Source of the DNA: Arthrobacter sp. PGP41
Lineage (GTDB): Bacteria > Actinomycetota > Actinomycetes > Actinomycetales > Micrococcaceae
Reading direction: 5' to 3'
NCBI RefSeq assembly: GCF_002953935.1
Contig: NZ_CP026514.1
Coordinates: 3,596,001-3,660,000, forward strand
Length of the DNA: 64,000 nucleotides
Every line of letters starts with the position of its first letter. Positions within the stretch are counted from its first letter, which is position 1. The notes under the pieces are model-generated. The model searched no databases, had not been told where the DNA came from, and saw nothing but the letters and a program-made list of their open reading frames with translations. A program made the translations under genes and the position numbers. Positions 45,423 through 54,567 of the stretch are shown in pieces.

Positions 45423-45911
45423 TCAAGCCTGCATGCCGGCCGCGAGCAATTGTTCCAGTCCCCGTTTGAATCCGGACCGGCCGCCGTGGGCGGGATGCCG
45501 GATCTTCGGGACGGCCAGGCCGCTGCGATGCAGGCTGTGGTGGGCCACATTGCCCACCGCCACGATGGAACTGATCCCGAACAAACCGGCAAGTTCCTGC
45601 CGGAAAGGGGTTCCGAGTTCCGTCTCGGAGGGCACGGGCGTGCGGTTGGTGAAGGGCACCCCGGTGATACGCATGCCCCTGAAACCCGGGGCCTCCCCGA
45701 CCAGTAGTACCTTGGGCCGGCGGTCCAGCATCTCCTGCAGGTAGATCTCCAGGTTGTGCCTGCGCAGCGCATTCTCCGGCACAGCACGGTTGAAGAAATT
45801 GGTGGCGGCAGGCCCGGTCTCCACGGCGGCCAGCCGCTCCACGAAATCGTGAACGCTACCAGCGCGGATGGATGCCTTCGCGGAAGTAGTGGTCGTAAAT
45901 CCAGCGCACAC
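45423..45911 (-). CDS. uracil-DNA-glycosylase-like protein, apparently with an internal deletion
   Basis: Up to 162 residues. The N-terminal family motif LLVGEAPGFRGMRITGVPFT and the C-terminal block SSIVAVGNVAHHSL ... PKIRHPAHGG are both clear. The roughly 60-80 residues that normally lie between them, including the WNAFPFHP-like strand, are missing: PFT runs straight into NRTPVPSETELG. The frame is kept. The start is uncertain: GTG at 45911 overlaps the aldo/keto reductase by 56 bases, while GTG at 45842 starts at the family's usual N-terminus. Activity is doubtful. Confidence 0.7.
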   Translation of the reverse strand: MCAGFTTTTSAKASIRAGSVHDFVERLAAVETGPAATNFFNRAVPENALRRHNLEIYLQEMLDRRPKVLLVGEAPGFRGMRITGVPFTNRTPVPSETELGTPFRQELAGLFGISSIVAVGNVAHHSLHRSGLAVPKIRHPAHGGRSGFKRGLEQLLAAGMQA

Positions 45912-46836
45912 CGGCGTCGAACTCTTCGCTGACGCGCACGGAAGCCGCGGCAGCGTTCGCCGCTGCCTGATCCACGTTCCGCGCCCCGGGGATCACCGTA
46001 GTGACGCCATCCTGCGCGGCAATCCAGGCGATGGCAGCCTGGGCCGTAGTGGCCCCAGCAGGCACAAGCTGCTCGAACTCGGCCACGGCCTTCAGCCCCA
46101 GCTCATAGTCCACGCCGGAGAAGGTCTCGCCGACGTCAAAGGAGTCACCGCTGCGGTTGTAGTTCCTGTGATCATTCTCCGCGAAGATTGTTTCCTTGGT
46201 GTATTTGCCCGAGAGCAGCCCCGACGCCAGCGGCACCCGGGCGATGATCCCGACGTTGGCGGCTTTCGCTGCGGGCAGGACTTCGTCCAGGGGCTTGAGC
46301 CGGAAGGCGTTCAGGATGATCTGGACGGAGGCGGTTCCCTCATGGCGGATTGCCTCCAGGGCTTCGTCGGTGCGCTCCACGCTGACGCCGTAACTGCGGA
46401 TGGCGCCCTCGGAGACCAGGGTATCCAATGCATCGTACACCTCGCCGTTGCTGTAGACAGGGGTTGGCGGGCAGTGCAGCTGAACCAGGTCCAGGGTATC
46501 CGTCCCCAGGTTCTTCCGGGATCGGTCCACCCATTGGCGGAAGTTGGCCAGGGTGTAGTTCTCCGGCCGTTGCTCCACGCGGCGGCCCATCTTGGTGGCC
46601 ACCGTGATATCCAGTCCGGGATTGTCAGCCAGGAACTTTCCGATGGCCTGCTCGCTTTTGCCGTCACCGTAGACGTCGGCGGTGTCGAAGAAGTTCACCC
46701 CTGCTTCCGCGGAGGCTGCCAGGACGGCCTGCGCCTGTGCCGGGTCAACGTTGCCCCAGTCCGCGCCAAGCTGCCAGGTTCCCAGCCCGACGATGGAGAC
46801 GTTCCGTCCGGTCTTGCCTAAAATCCGCTGTTCCAT
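45856..46836 (-). CDS. aldo/keto reductase
   Basis: NADPH-dependent reductase of 326 residues, (beta/alpha)8 barrel. The catalytic set Asp-Tyr-Lys-His appears as FFDTADVYG, VATKMG and LVQLHCP. The C-terminal cofactor site is VTTVIPGARNVDQAAANAAA. The physiological substrate is unknown. It reads into the glycosylase-like gene. Confidence 0.93.
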   Translation of the reverse strand: MEQRILGKTGRNVSIVGLGTWQLGADWGNVDPAQAQAVLAASAEAGVNFFDTADVYGDGKSEQAIGKFLADNPGLDITVATKMGRRVEQRPENYTLANFRQWVDRSRKNLGTDTLDLVQLHCPPTPVYSNGEVYDALDTLVSEGAIRSYGVSVERTDEALEAIRHEGTASVQIILNAFRLKPLDEVLPAAKAANVGIIARVPLASGLLSGKYTKETIFAENDHRNYNRSGDSFDVGETFSGVDYELGLKAVAEFEQLVPAGATTAQAAIAWIAAQDGVTTVIPGARNVDQAAANAAAASVRVSEEFDAGVRWIYDHYFREGIHPRW

Positions 46837-46900
46837 CCCTCGACTATAGGCCGAGGCTGCGCAGCCATCGGAATCCTACGGCACCCGCCACGCCGGTTCC

Positions 46901-49732
46901 TCAGATGGCCGAGCGCTGCAGGTTGGGCACCAGTCCCGCTTCCTTCAGGCCCAGGTAGATCTTGTCGCGCGCAATGGGCAGCGAGGTAAAGCGCACCCCG
47001 GTGGCGTTGCGGATGGCGTTGGCCAGCGCCGGTGCAACCGGGTTGAACGGGCTTTCGCTCATGGATTTTGCCCCGAGCGGCCCCAGTTTGTCGTTCGTGT
47101 CGGCAAAGTACACCTCACTGCGGGGGACGTCGGCAAAGGTGGGGATGTGGTACTGCCGCAGGATGTCCGTGGTGACCCGGCCGGCGTCGTCAACCACCAC
47201 CTCCTCATACAGCGCGGCGCCCAAGGCCTGGGCAATCCCGCCTTCGATCTGGCCGCGGCACTGGCGCGGATTAACCACCACGCCGGCATCCGCTGCCTGC
47301 ACGCTCTGCAGGATTTTCAGCTCTCCCGTGCCGCGGTTCACCGCAACCCGGAAGCCGTGCACGTTGAAGGCGACGGACCGCGGCGTCCCGCCCCACCGCC
47401 CCTCCGCGGCGAGTTCGACGCCGGCAGCCGCAGCCGCCTGTGCCAGTTCAGCCAGCGGGACGGGTGTTCCGTCAATGACCACCGAACCGCCGTCAAGGAC
47501 GCAGGCCGAGGCCTGGGTCTGGCGGATGCCGGCTGCGAAGGCGCGGATCCGGACGGCGAGTTCCTCCGCGGCGGCGAGCGTTGCCTTGCCGGCCACCACG
47601 GTTCCTGCCGAGCCGAAGGCGCCGGTATCGTGCTCAACGAGGTCGGTATCGGACTGCCGCACCACCACCCTGGCTGCCTCCGTGGACAGCGCCGTGGCGG
47701 CCAGCTGGGCGTGGACGGTGGTGGTGCCGTTACCGAACTCGGCGGTTCCGACGTCGGCCTGGTACGTTCCGTCCGGCAGGAGCCGGAGCCGGGAGTGGGC
47801 GAAGTGTCCGCGCGGAGGCACGGTGTCGATCATGGAGAGCGCCGTGCCCTCTCCGGTCAGCCAGTCCGGGCCCAGTTCGTCCAGGCCGGCAGCGCTGTAG
47901 CGTTCCCGGCCCCGGGCCAGGGCGTCACGGACCAGGCTCAGGCACTGGTCCAGGCCGTAGCTGCCGTAATGGACGTCCTCCTCGGGCTCCGGCTGCGTGG
48001 ACAGCATCCGGTCACCTTCGCGCACCATGTTCCGGCGGCGGAACTCGAACGGGTCCATGCCGATGCCGGCTGCGAGCTCATCCATGGCCGACTCGATGGC
48101 GAAGATCATCTGGCTCAGCCCGTAGCCGCGGAACGCCCCGGCCGGGACCGTGTTGGTGTACATCGCATGGGCGTCCACTTTTTTGTTGGCGCAGTTGTAG
48201 ACGCTCAGGGATTCGCCGCAGCCGTGGAACATCACGCCGGGCCCGTGGTTGCCGTAGGCGCCGGTGTTGGTCAGGACGTCCAGCTCCAGGGCGGTGAGCC
48301 GGCCGTCATTGCTGGTGCCGGACTTGAGCTTGATGGTGAACGGATGACGCGTGGTGGTGGCGGTGAACTGCTCGGTCCTGGTCAGTTCCAGCTGGACCGG
48401 CCTGCCCAGTTTCAGGGCTGCGAGGGCCACGATGTCCTCGGTGAGGACTTCCTGTTTTCCGCCGAACCCGCCGCCTACGCGGCCAGCAACCACGTGCACC
48501 TGCTCCTCCGGGAGCCCGAAGACCCGGCACAGCGTCCGCCGGACCAGGAACGGGACCTGGCTGGACGTGCGGACCTGCAACCTCCCGTCGCCGTCCACTG
48601 ACGCGATGGCCGCATGCGTTTCCAGGGCCACGTGCTGGACGCGCTGGGTGCGGTAGGTCTGTTCATGGATGAAATCCGCGGCTGCGAAGCCCTCGGCCAC
48701 GCTCCCCAGTTCGGAGTGCAGCTCGGCCACCACATTGCGGTCAGGCCGGGAAATGCGCGCCGCAGTTCCATCCTTGTCCCCGTGCACCAGTGGAGCACCC
48801 GGCTGCAGTGCATCCCGGGGTGAGAAGACTGCAGGGAGTTCCTGGTACTCCACCTCCAGTGCGCGGACCCCGGCCTCTGCGGCGGCCACCGTTTCGGCTA
48901 CCACCGCGGCAACCCGCTGGCCCCGGAAGCGCAGCACGTCATCCAGCACGCGGGTATCGTCCGGGTCATCGGTGAACAGTTCGTGCTGGGCAGTGGAGAA
49001 CAGCTGTTCCGGCGCGTCCCGGTGGGTGAAGACGGCCACCACGCCCGGTACCTTCAACGCCGGTTCAGGGTTGATGGAGCGCACCCGGGCATGCGCATGC
49101 GGCGAGCGCAGGAGCTTGAGGTGGAGCAGTCCCTGCAACTGGTCCGCGGGAACGTCCAGCGTGTAGCGGGCGGTGCCGGTCACCACGGCCCGGCTGGCGG
49201 GTGCCGGGACGTCGTCACCCAGCTGTCCCGGCTCGGGCTCGGGCTGCCCCTCCCCCGCAATTCCGGAGCCCTGTCCCTTGGGATCGGGGTGGCCGGCGTG
49301 TCCGCAGACGGCGTCGGAAATTGCCCGGTACCCGGTGCAGCGGCAGAGGTTGCCCTTGAGGTTCCGTGGCAGGTTCTCCTTTTGTTCGTCGTCGAACGCG
49401 GCGGCCGTCATCACCATGCCGGCCGTGCAGAACCCGCACTGGAAACCCTGGCGCTCCATGAACTGCTGCTGGACGGGGTGGAGGCCTGCACCGTCACCGG
49501 CGGTGGACGCCAGTCCCTCGATGGTGGTGACGGCGTGGCCCTCGGCCCTCACGGCCGGGTAGATGCAGCTGTGCACCGGGGTGCCGTCCACGTGCACGGT
49601 GCAGGCACCGCAGTCTCCGCCGTCGCAGCCCTTCTTCACACCGAGGCTGCCCTGCTCCCGCAGGAAGGTGCGCAGGCATTGCCCGGGACGCGGTGCCGTC
49701 CCGGCCGGCGTTCCGTTGATCTCGATGGCCAT
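46901..49732 (-). CDS. xanthine dehydrogenase, fused FeS-molybdenum subunit
   Basis: Protein of 943 residues fusing the small 2Fe-2S subunit to the Mo-binding subunit. The first cluster ligands are Cys36, 41, 44 and 56 (GCDGGDCGACTV); the second are Cys99, 102, 130 and 132 (CGFC, CRC). The Mo domain begins near 180 and shows GRVGGGFGGKQE, AGAFRGYGLSQ and the catalytic Glu in GAKSMSESPF. It oxidises hypoxanthine and xanthine to urate, passing electrons to the FAD subunit encoded next. The stop of the FAD subunit gene is 2 bases upstream. Confidence 0.93.
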   Translation of the reverse strand: MAIEINGTPAGTAPRPGQCLRTFLREQGSLGVKKGCDGGDCGACTVHVDGTPVHSCIYPAVRAEGHAVTTIEGLASTAGDGAGLHPVQQQFMERQGFQCGFCTAGMVMTAAAFDDEQKENLPRNLKGNLCRCTGYRAISDAVCGHAGHPDPKGQGSGIAGEGQPEPEPGQLGDDVPAPASRAVVTGTARYTLDVPADQLQGLLHLKLLRSPHAHARVRSINPEPALKVPGVVAVFTHRDAPEQLFSTAQHELFTDDPDDTRVLDDVLRFRGQRVAAVVAETVAAAEAGVRALEVEYQELPAVFSPRDALQPGAPLVHGDKDGTAARISRPDRNVVAELHSELGSVAEGFAAADFIHEQTYRTQRVQHVALETHAAIASVDGDGRLQVRTSSQVPFLVRRTLCRVFGLPEEQVHVVAGRVGGGFGGKQEVLTEDIVALAALKLGRPVQLELTRTEQFTATTTRHPFTIKLKSGTSNDGRLTALELDVLTNTGAYGNHGPGVMFHGCGESLSVYNCANKKVDAHAMYTNTVPAGAFRGYGLSQMIFAIESAMDELAAGIGMDPFEFRRRNMVREGDRMLSTQPEPEEDVHYGSYGLDQCLSLVRDALARGRERYSAAGLDELGPDWLTGEGTALSMIDTVPPRGHFAHSRLRLLPDGTYQADVGTAEFGNGTTTVHAQLAATALSTEAARVVVRQSDTDLVEHDTGAFGSAGTVVAGKATLAAAEELAVRIRAFAAGIRQTQASACVLDGGSVVIDGTPVPLAELAQAAAAAGVELAAEGRWGGTPRSVAFNVHGFRVAVNRGTGELKILQSVQAADAGVVVNPRQCRGQIEGGIAQALGAALYEEVVVDDAGRVTTDILRQYHIPTFADVPRSEVYFADTNDKLGPLGAKSMSESPFNPVAPALANAIRNATGVRFTSLPIARDKIYLGLKEAGLVPNLQRSAI

Positions 49733-49734
49733 GC

Positions 49735-50655
49735 TCAGGCCCCTTCCTGCTGTGCGTGGAATCCACGGCCGGAGGCTGGCCAGAAGTCACCGGAGACGCG
49801 GAGCCCGGGTGTCCCGTCCGGAGCGGCGAGTTCGGCGCGGATCTCCTCGGCCAGGCGGTAGGTCATGTCCCGGCGCCAGGCCGGCAGCCCGTGGATGTCA
49901 TCGTGGTAAAGGTCGGCGGGGATCGCCTCGTCGAGTGCCCCCGCCAGGGCGTCCGTCTCCGGCAGGGAGTCGAAACGGAGCTGGACGGGCCGTTTGGTGG
50001 CGGCGGTGACGGTGAGGACAAAGGAGGCGCCGCCGTCGAGCCTCCCGATCAGCAGCACCCCCGACCTGCCGAGGTTGCTCAGGGAGAGCCGGCGGAACGC
50101 CACCCGGGCGGCAAGGGCCGACGCCGGAAGGTGGACGCTGCGCAGGAGCTCGCCGGGTGCCAGGCAGTTCCTTGCGTCGCCCGTGACGAATTCGGCCACC
50201 GGAACGGTGCGGCTGGTGCCGCCGGGGCCGAGGATGGTGGCCGTTCCGTCCAGTCCGGCGCAGAGCGAGATCATGGGGCCGGCGGGCAGGGACGTGCAGA
50301 GGTTGCCGCCCACGGTGGACATGTTCCACACCTTGAAGGAGGCCACGAAGGAATCGCAGCAGGGGCGGACCAGGTCCAGGGCGGGCCAGGTCCGGCCGAT
50401 CGCTGCGGGTGCGGCCGGAAGGTCATACAGTTCAGCGATGGTGCAGGTGGCGGCGAGCTCGATGCCTCCGTCAGTGACGGTCACCGGCGCCCAGCCGGAG
50501 CTTCCCAGGTCCAGGAGGCGCGTCAGCGGCCGGGGGCCGAACGCCAGGCTGCCGTAGGAGAACAGCACGGTGCCGCCGGCCAGCCACGCGTCGCCGTCGC
50601 GCCATTCTGCGGGGTCGGTGGTGGGGACCACCGCCTCGATGGTGTTCATGTCCAT
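49735..50655 (-). CDS. xanthine dehydrogenase FAD-binding subunit
   Basis: FAD subunit of 306 residues from the ATG at 50655, with AGGAGATC before it. WLAGGTVLF and STVGGNLCTSLPAGPMISLCAGL are the two FAD-binding motifs, followed by the CO dehydrogenase flavoprotein C-terminal domain (FRRLSLSNLGRSGVLL). It passes electrons from the FeS clusters to NAD. The start overlaps the xdhC stop, so the order is xdhC, FAD subunit, FeS-Mo subunit. Confidence 0.93.
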   Translation of the reverse strand: MDMNTIEAVVPTTDPAEWRDGDAWLAGGTVLFSYGSLAFGPRPLTRLLDLGSSGWAPVTVTDGGIELAATCTIAELYDLPAAPAAIGRTWPALDLVRPCCDSFVASFKVWNMSTVGGNLCTSLPAGPMISLCAGLDGTATILGPGGTSRTVPVAEFVTGDARNCLAPGELLRSVHLPASALAARVAFRRLSLSNLGRSGVLLIGRLDGGASFVLTVTAATKRPVQLRFDSLPETDALAGALDEAIPADLYHDDIHGLPAWRRDMTYRLAEEIRAELAAPDGTPGLRVSGDFWPASGRGFHAQQEGA

Positions 50656-51878
50656 GCGATCTCCTGCTGCAAAAGGTTTGTCGGGGCCGGCGCCTTGGCT
50701 GGTGCAGGTGTTGACGGCTCGGCGGTCTGGTGGATGGGGCCGGAGGTCTCCCTCAACGGCAGATGTGATGCCGCCGGGTTGCGGGCGGCGATGATTTCGG
50801 CGAGGACGGAGACCGCCACTTCTGCGGGGGTCACTGCTCCGATGTCCAGGCCGAGCGGTGAGTGGAGTTGGGCGATCCGCTCCGGGCGCACTCCCCGGTC
50901 CAGGAGGGAATGGACCCGTTGGGCGTGGCTGCGCCGGGACCCGAGAGCGCCAATGAAGGCCACCTTGAGGCCCAGTGCGGTTTCGAGCAGCGGGATATCG
51001 AACTTGGGATCGTGGGTGAGGACGCAGATCACGGTCCGGGAATCCACGCGGCCCGCGGCGGCCTCTGCTGCGAGGTACTGGTGCGGCCACGCTGTGACCA
51101 CCTCATCCGCCGCGCTGAACCTTGCCTGGGAGGCAAAAGCCGGGCGGGCGTCCACCAGGGTCATGCGGCAGCCCAGGGGTTTGGCGGCGGGCAGTAATGC
51201 AGCGCTGAAGTCATTGGCGCCAAACACCAGCAGGCGTGGCGGCGCAAGCCTGGACTCCACGAGCACGGCGGCTCCCCCCGCGCACAGGCCTGCCCCGGCC
51301 AGGTCCAGCACGCCGGTGGCGCCGCTGCGCAGGAAGGATCCAAGCAGGGCGGCCGGCGCCCGGCCTGTGCCTTGGCTGCCCTCGAGCAGCGCGGCCAGGC
51401 CCGGATGTCCGGCCACGCCGGGGGAACCTGGATCAGGAAGAACGACGGCGCTGCTGCCGCCGCCAGCGCGGCCGTCCAGCCTGCGGACCAGTGCCACCGG
51501 CTCATCCGGTCCGTAGGCAGCCAACTGCCGCACCGCCTCGCCCAGGGGACACGTGCGGTCCAGGTTAGCCGGCTCGATGTGCACGTCCAGCTCTCCGCCA
51601 CAGGTGAGCCCGGCGGCGAAGGCGTCGGCGGCGCTGAAGCCGAAGGTCTCAAGCCGGGCGACGCCGTCGTCCAGGACGTCCAGCGCCGCCGCCACCACGG
51701 CACCCTCTACGCAGCCTCCGGAGAGGCTGCCCAGGATTGCACCGTCCGCGGACACCAGCATGGAAGTGCCCACGGGCCGGGGGACGGAACCGCTGGCGCG
51801 CACGATGGTGGCCACTGCGAAGGGCTGTCCGGCCAGGGCCGGCGCCCAGGTTCCCAGTGACGGGATCAGGTCAAGCAT
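50646..51878 (-). CDS. XdhC-family xanthine dehydrogenase accessory protein
   Basis: Protein of 410 residues. The N-terminal XdhC_CoxI domain is FAVATIVRASGSVPRPVGTSMLV ... GSLSGGCVEGAVV, with the conserved Cys that handles the sulfurated molybdenum cofactor. A C-terminal Rossmann-like domain has LLVFGANDFSAALLPAAKPLG and TVICVLTHDPKFDIPLL. It inserts sulfurated Mo-cofactor into the dehydrogenase. It is the first gene of the xdh operon. Confidence 0.92.
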   Translation of the reverse strand: MLDLIPSLGTWAPALAGQPFAVATIVRASGSVPRPVGTSMLVSADGAILGSLSGGCVEGAVVAAALDVLDDGVARLETFGFSAADAFAAGLTCGGELDVHIEPANLDRTCPLGEAVRQLAAYGPDEPVALVRRLDGRAGGGSSAVVLPDPGSPGVAGHPGLAALLEGSQGTGRAPAALLGSFLRSGATGVLDLAGAGLCAGGAAVLVESRLAPPRLLVFGANDFSAALLPAAKPLGCRMTLVDARPAFASQARFSAADEVVTAWPHQYLAAEAAAGRVDSRTVICVLTHDPKFDIPLLETALGLKVAFIGALGSRRSHAQRVHSLLDRGVRPERIAQLHSPLGLDIGAVTPAEVAVSVLAEIIAARNPAASHLPLRETSGPIHQTAEPSTPAPAKAPAPTNLLQQEIAWT

Positions 51879-52040
51879 GGCGGCACTCCTTCTTCCGCGC
51901 TGCGGTGGTGTCCATATTGTCGTTGCTGCGGGCTGGTTCGGAAAGCATGTGGTCCTGGAAGCGTGTGGGTCGGAAAATGCGCTGCCGTTCCGGACATCCG
52001 CTCCCCGGGTCGCGGGGGCGGATGCCCGGAACCGGTGCGC

Positions 52041-53561
52041 TCAGGCGCCGAGCAGCAGGTTGATGGGTCCGCGGGCGAAGTACACCAGGAATCCGGCGCT
52101 CACCACCCACATCAGCGGATGGACTTTCTTGGCTTTCCCGGACGCCGCGCCGATGATGGCCCAGCTGATGAAGCCCACGCCGATGCCATTGGCGATCGAG
52201 TAGCTCAGGGGCATGGTCACGATGGTGAGGAACGCGGGCAGCGCCACGCTGAACTTGCTGAACTTGATCTCGCGGATCTGCGCCATCATCATTGCGCCCA
52301 CCACCACCAGGGCTGCCGCGGCCACTTCGAGCGGAACCACGCTGGTGAGCGGGGTCAGGAACATCGAGCCCAGGAACAGGACGCCGGTCACAACGGACGC
52401 CAGGCCCGTGCGGGCGCCCTCACCGATGCCGGCGGCGGAGTCGATGTACACCGTGTTGGACGAGCCCGAGGTTGCCCCGCCGGCCACGGCGCCGAAGCCT
52501 TCCACGATGAAGGCCGATTTCAGCCGCGGGAACGTGCCGTCCTTGTGGGCGACGCCGGCGCTTTTGGCGAGGCCGGTCATGGTGCCCATGGCGTCGAAGA
52601 AGTTGGTGAACACCAGGGTGAACACCAGCATGGTGGCGGCAAGCGCGCCGATCCGGCCGAAGGCGCCGAACAGGTCGAACTGGCCCACCAGGCCCAGGTC
52701 CGGTGCGGACACCAGCTGGCCGGAGAGCACGGGGGTGTTCAGGTGCCAGCCGCCGGGGTTGGCGGCGCTTGCCGGGCCGATCTTCATGGCCGCCTCGACG
52801 ACGGCGGCCAGGAAAGTGGTGGCCACGATGCCGATCAGCAGCCCGCCCTGGACCTTGCGTGCCACCAGGATGCCCATGGCCAGCAGGCCGATGATGAACA
52901 CCAAGGTGGGAACCGACGTGATGGAGCCGCCGTTGCCCAGCTGGACGGGGGGTCCGCCGGCCGACGCCTTGACAAAGCCGGAGTCCACGAAGCCGATGAA
53001 GGCGATGAACAGGCCGATGCCCACCGTGATGGCGGCTTTCAGTTCCTTGGGTACGGCCCGGAAGATGGCGGTGCGGGCACCGGTGATTCCGAACAGGACG
53101 ATCAGGAAACCGTTGATCACCACCAGGCCCATGGCCTCGGCCCACGTGACTTCCTGGATCACCGAGACGGCCAGGAAGGAGTTGATGCCGAGCCCGGCTG
53201 CGAGTCCGAACGGCAGGTTGGCGACGAGTCCGAAGAGGATGGTCATGACGCCGGCTGTCAGTCCGGTGACGGCGCCCACCTGCGCGGCGGAGAGCCAGCC
53301 GCCGGCGACGTCGGTGGGCGCGTTGTCCGCGCTGAAGCCGCCCAGGATCAGGGGGTTGAGGATGACGATGTACGCCATGGTGAAGAAGGTGACCAGGCCT
53401 CCGCGGAACTCCCGCGCAAGCGTGGAGCCGCGCTGGGTGATCTGGAAGAACCGGTCGAGGAAAGAGTCCGGTACCGGCGGCCTGGGGCCGCGCGTTGCGG
53501 GCTGTGGGGTGCGGGGGCTTGGAGCCGAATGCTCCTCGTGGGAATTGTCCAGGATGGTCAT
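52041..53561 (-). CDS. AzgA-family purine permease
   Basis: Proton symporter of 506 residues of the NCS2/AzgA group, usually carrying adenine, guanine or hypoxanthine. It has about 12-14 membrane helices. Typical blocks are REFRGGLVTFFTMAYIVILNP, GLAAGLGINSFLA and FFDAMGTMTGL. A polar N-terminal 45-residue tail precedes them. It is next to guanine deaminase and xanthine dehydrogenase, so guanine/hypoxanthine uptake for catabolism is likely. Confidence 0.92.
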   Translation of the reverse strand: MTILDNSHEEHSAPSPRTPQPATRGPRPPVPDSFLDRFFQITQRGSTLAREFRGGLVTFFTMAYIVILNPLILGGFSADNAPTDVAGGWLSAAQVGAVTGLTAGVMTILFGLVANLPFGLAAGLGINSFLAVSVIQEVTWAEAMGLVVINGFLIVLFGITGARTAIFRAVPKELKAAITVGIGLFIAFIGFVDSGFVKASAGGPPVQLGNGGSITSVPTLVFIIGLLAMGILVARKVQGGLLIGIVATTFLAAVVEAAMKIGPASAANPGGWHLNTPVLSGQLVSAPDLGLVGQFDLFGAFGRIGALAATMLVFTLVFTNFFDAMGTMTGLAKSAGVAHKDGTFPRLKSAFIVEGFGAVAGGATSGSSNTVYIDSAAGIGEGARTGLASVVTGVLFLGSMFLTPLTSVVPLEVAAAALVVVGAMMMAQIREIKFSKFSVALPAFLTIVTMPLSYSIANGIGVGFISWAIIGAASGKAKKVHPLMWVVSAGFLVYFARGPINLLLGA

Positions 53562-53576
53562 GGTGAGCCGCCGGGC

Positions 53577-54071
53577 CTAGTAGTCGATCCTGGTTTCGAG
53601 TGCGTTCCAGGTGTTGAACGGTTCCAGCGGGGCCGGGGCCTCCGGATCGTCCAGCACCAGCTTCGAGACCGGCATCAGGGAGTTCCGGTCCTTGTTGTCG
53701 AAGTACTCGTAGAAAACGGCGTCGTCGAAGCCGACGGAGGCGGCGTCATGCCGGTCGGCGGCGAAGATGACCCGGTCCACCCGGGCCCAGAGCGCGGAGG
53801 CCAGGCACATGGGGCATGGCTCGCAGCTGGTGTAAAGGGCAGCGCCGGTCAGGTCGAAGGTGCCCAGTTCGCGGCAGGCCGTGCGGATCGCGGTGACCTC
53901 GGCGTGGGCGGTGGGATCGTTGTCCGCGGTGACGCGGTTGACGCCGTCGAACGTGCGGCCGTCCGCCGTGACGATCATGGCTCCGAAGGGGCCCCCGCTG
54001 TTCAGGACGTTGGCCGTAGCCAACCTGATGGATCTGGCCAGGAACTGTTCGGCCGTGACGGTAGTACTCAT
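53577..54071 (-). CDS. guanine deaminase (CDA-fold nucleoside deaminase)
   Basis: Zinc deaminase of 164 residues. The HAE motif is His56-Ala-Glu58 and the second zinc motif is PCPMC (Cys86, Cys89). The C-terminal KLVLDDPEAP and NTWN region resembles Bacillus GuaD. It converts guanine to xanthine, the xdh substrate. It lies 15 bases before the permease gene on the same strand, so deaminase and permease are cotranscribed. Confidence 0.92.
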   Translation of the reverse strand: MSTTVTAEQFLARSIRLATANVLNSGGPFGAMIVTADGRTFDGVNRVTADNDPTAHAEVTAIRTACRELGTFDLTGAALYTSCEPCPMCLASALWARVDRVIFAADRHDAASVGFDDAVFYEYFDNKDRNSLMPVSKLVLDDPEAPAPLEPFNTWNALETRIDY

Positions 54072-54567
54072 GATGCGACTTCCTTTTGCCGGGAAGCCTG
54101 ATGCCGCTTGCAGGACCAGTAGAACCAGGTGCGACGGTTACCAGGCTTCAGCATGTGCTGTGAAGGTTAAGTTGCGCCTGGTAGATAGCTTCCCGGGAAC
54201 CGGGTGCCCGCCTTTGGCAAGAACGAGATTAGCACCGGATTGTGGGCTGCGCCATAGTTTTCTGGAAATTTAATTTCGCCATGTGAAATCCATGTTTCGG
54301 GGCTTTCACGTTCTCCGGGTCACAATCTGCCGGCGTAGACGCACCGCCCGGCTGCCCATAGCCTGGCACTTTTCCGGCTGGACAGATCCCGGGCCTCGAT
54401 GTTGCCCGCCGGCCGGTGAACGGGTAGCGCGGTTTGGACGCCCGAACTCACGCTCGACGCGGAAAAGGGCTGGCGACACCGGAGTTCCGGTGTCGCCAGC
54501 CCTTTTCCGCATCGCAAACGAACATGGCCGTCCCTGGCGGTGCTCATGCAGGTCCGGCCTGGGCCCG
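54072..54567. other. 496-base intergenic region before guanine deaminase
   Basis: No convincing gene. The part near the deaminase is AT-rich (about 54230-54310) and holds short palindromes: TTTCTGGAAA (54259-54268) and GAAATTTAATTTC just after it, candidate regulator sites. A very long hairpin at 54459-54510 is listed separately. A forward frame through this region crosses that hairpin and the antisense small gene and was rejected. Confidence 0.6.
54459..54510. terminator. perfect 25-bp hairpin downstream of the small FYLP protein
   Basis: Perfect inverted repeat with 25-base arms (54459-54483 and 54486-54510) and a 2-base centre. Arm ends are GGAAAAGGGC and GCCCTTTTCC. It begins 58 bases after the reverse-strand gene at 54568 and should end its transcript; with poly-A/T stretches inside the stem it may also work in the other direction. 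Confidence 0.8.

Noticed and set aside
51963..54101. Forward frame of 712 codons opposite the permease and guanine deaminase
   Set aside because: Gln/Gly/His/Asp-rich shadow of two well-supported reverse-strand genes; no ribosome site and no known motifs.
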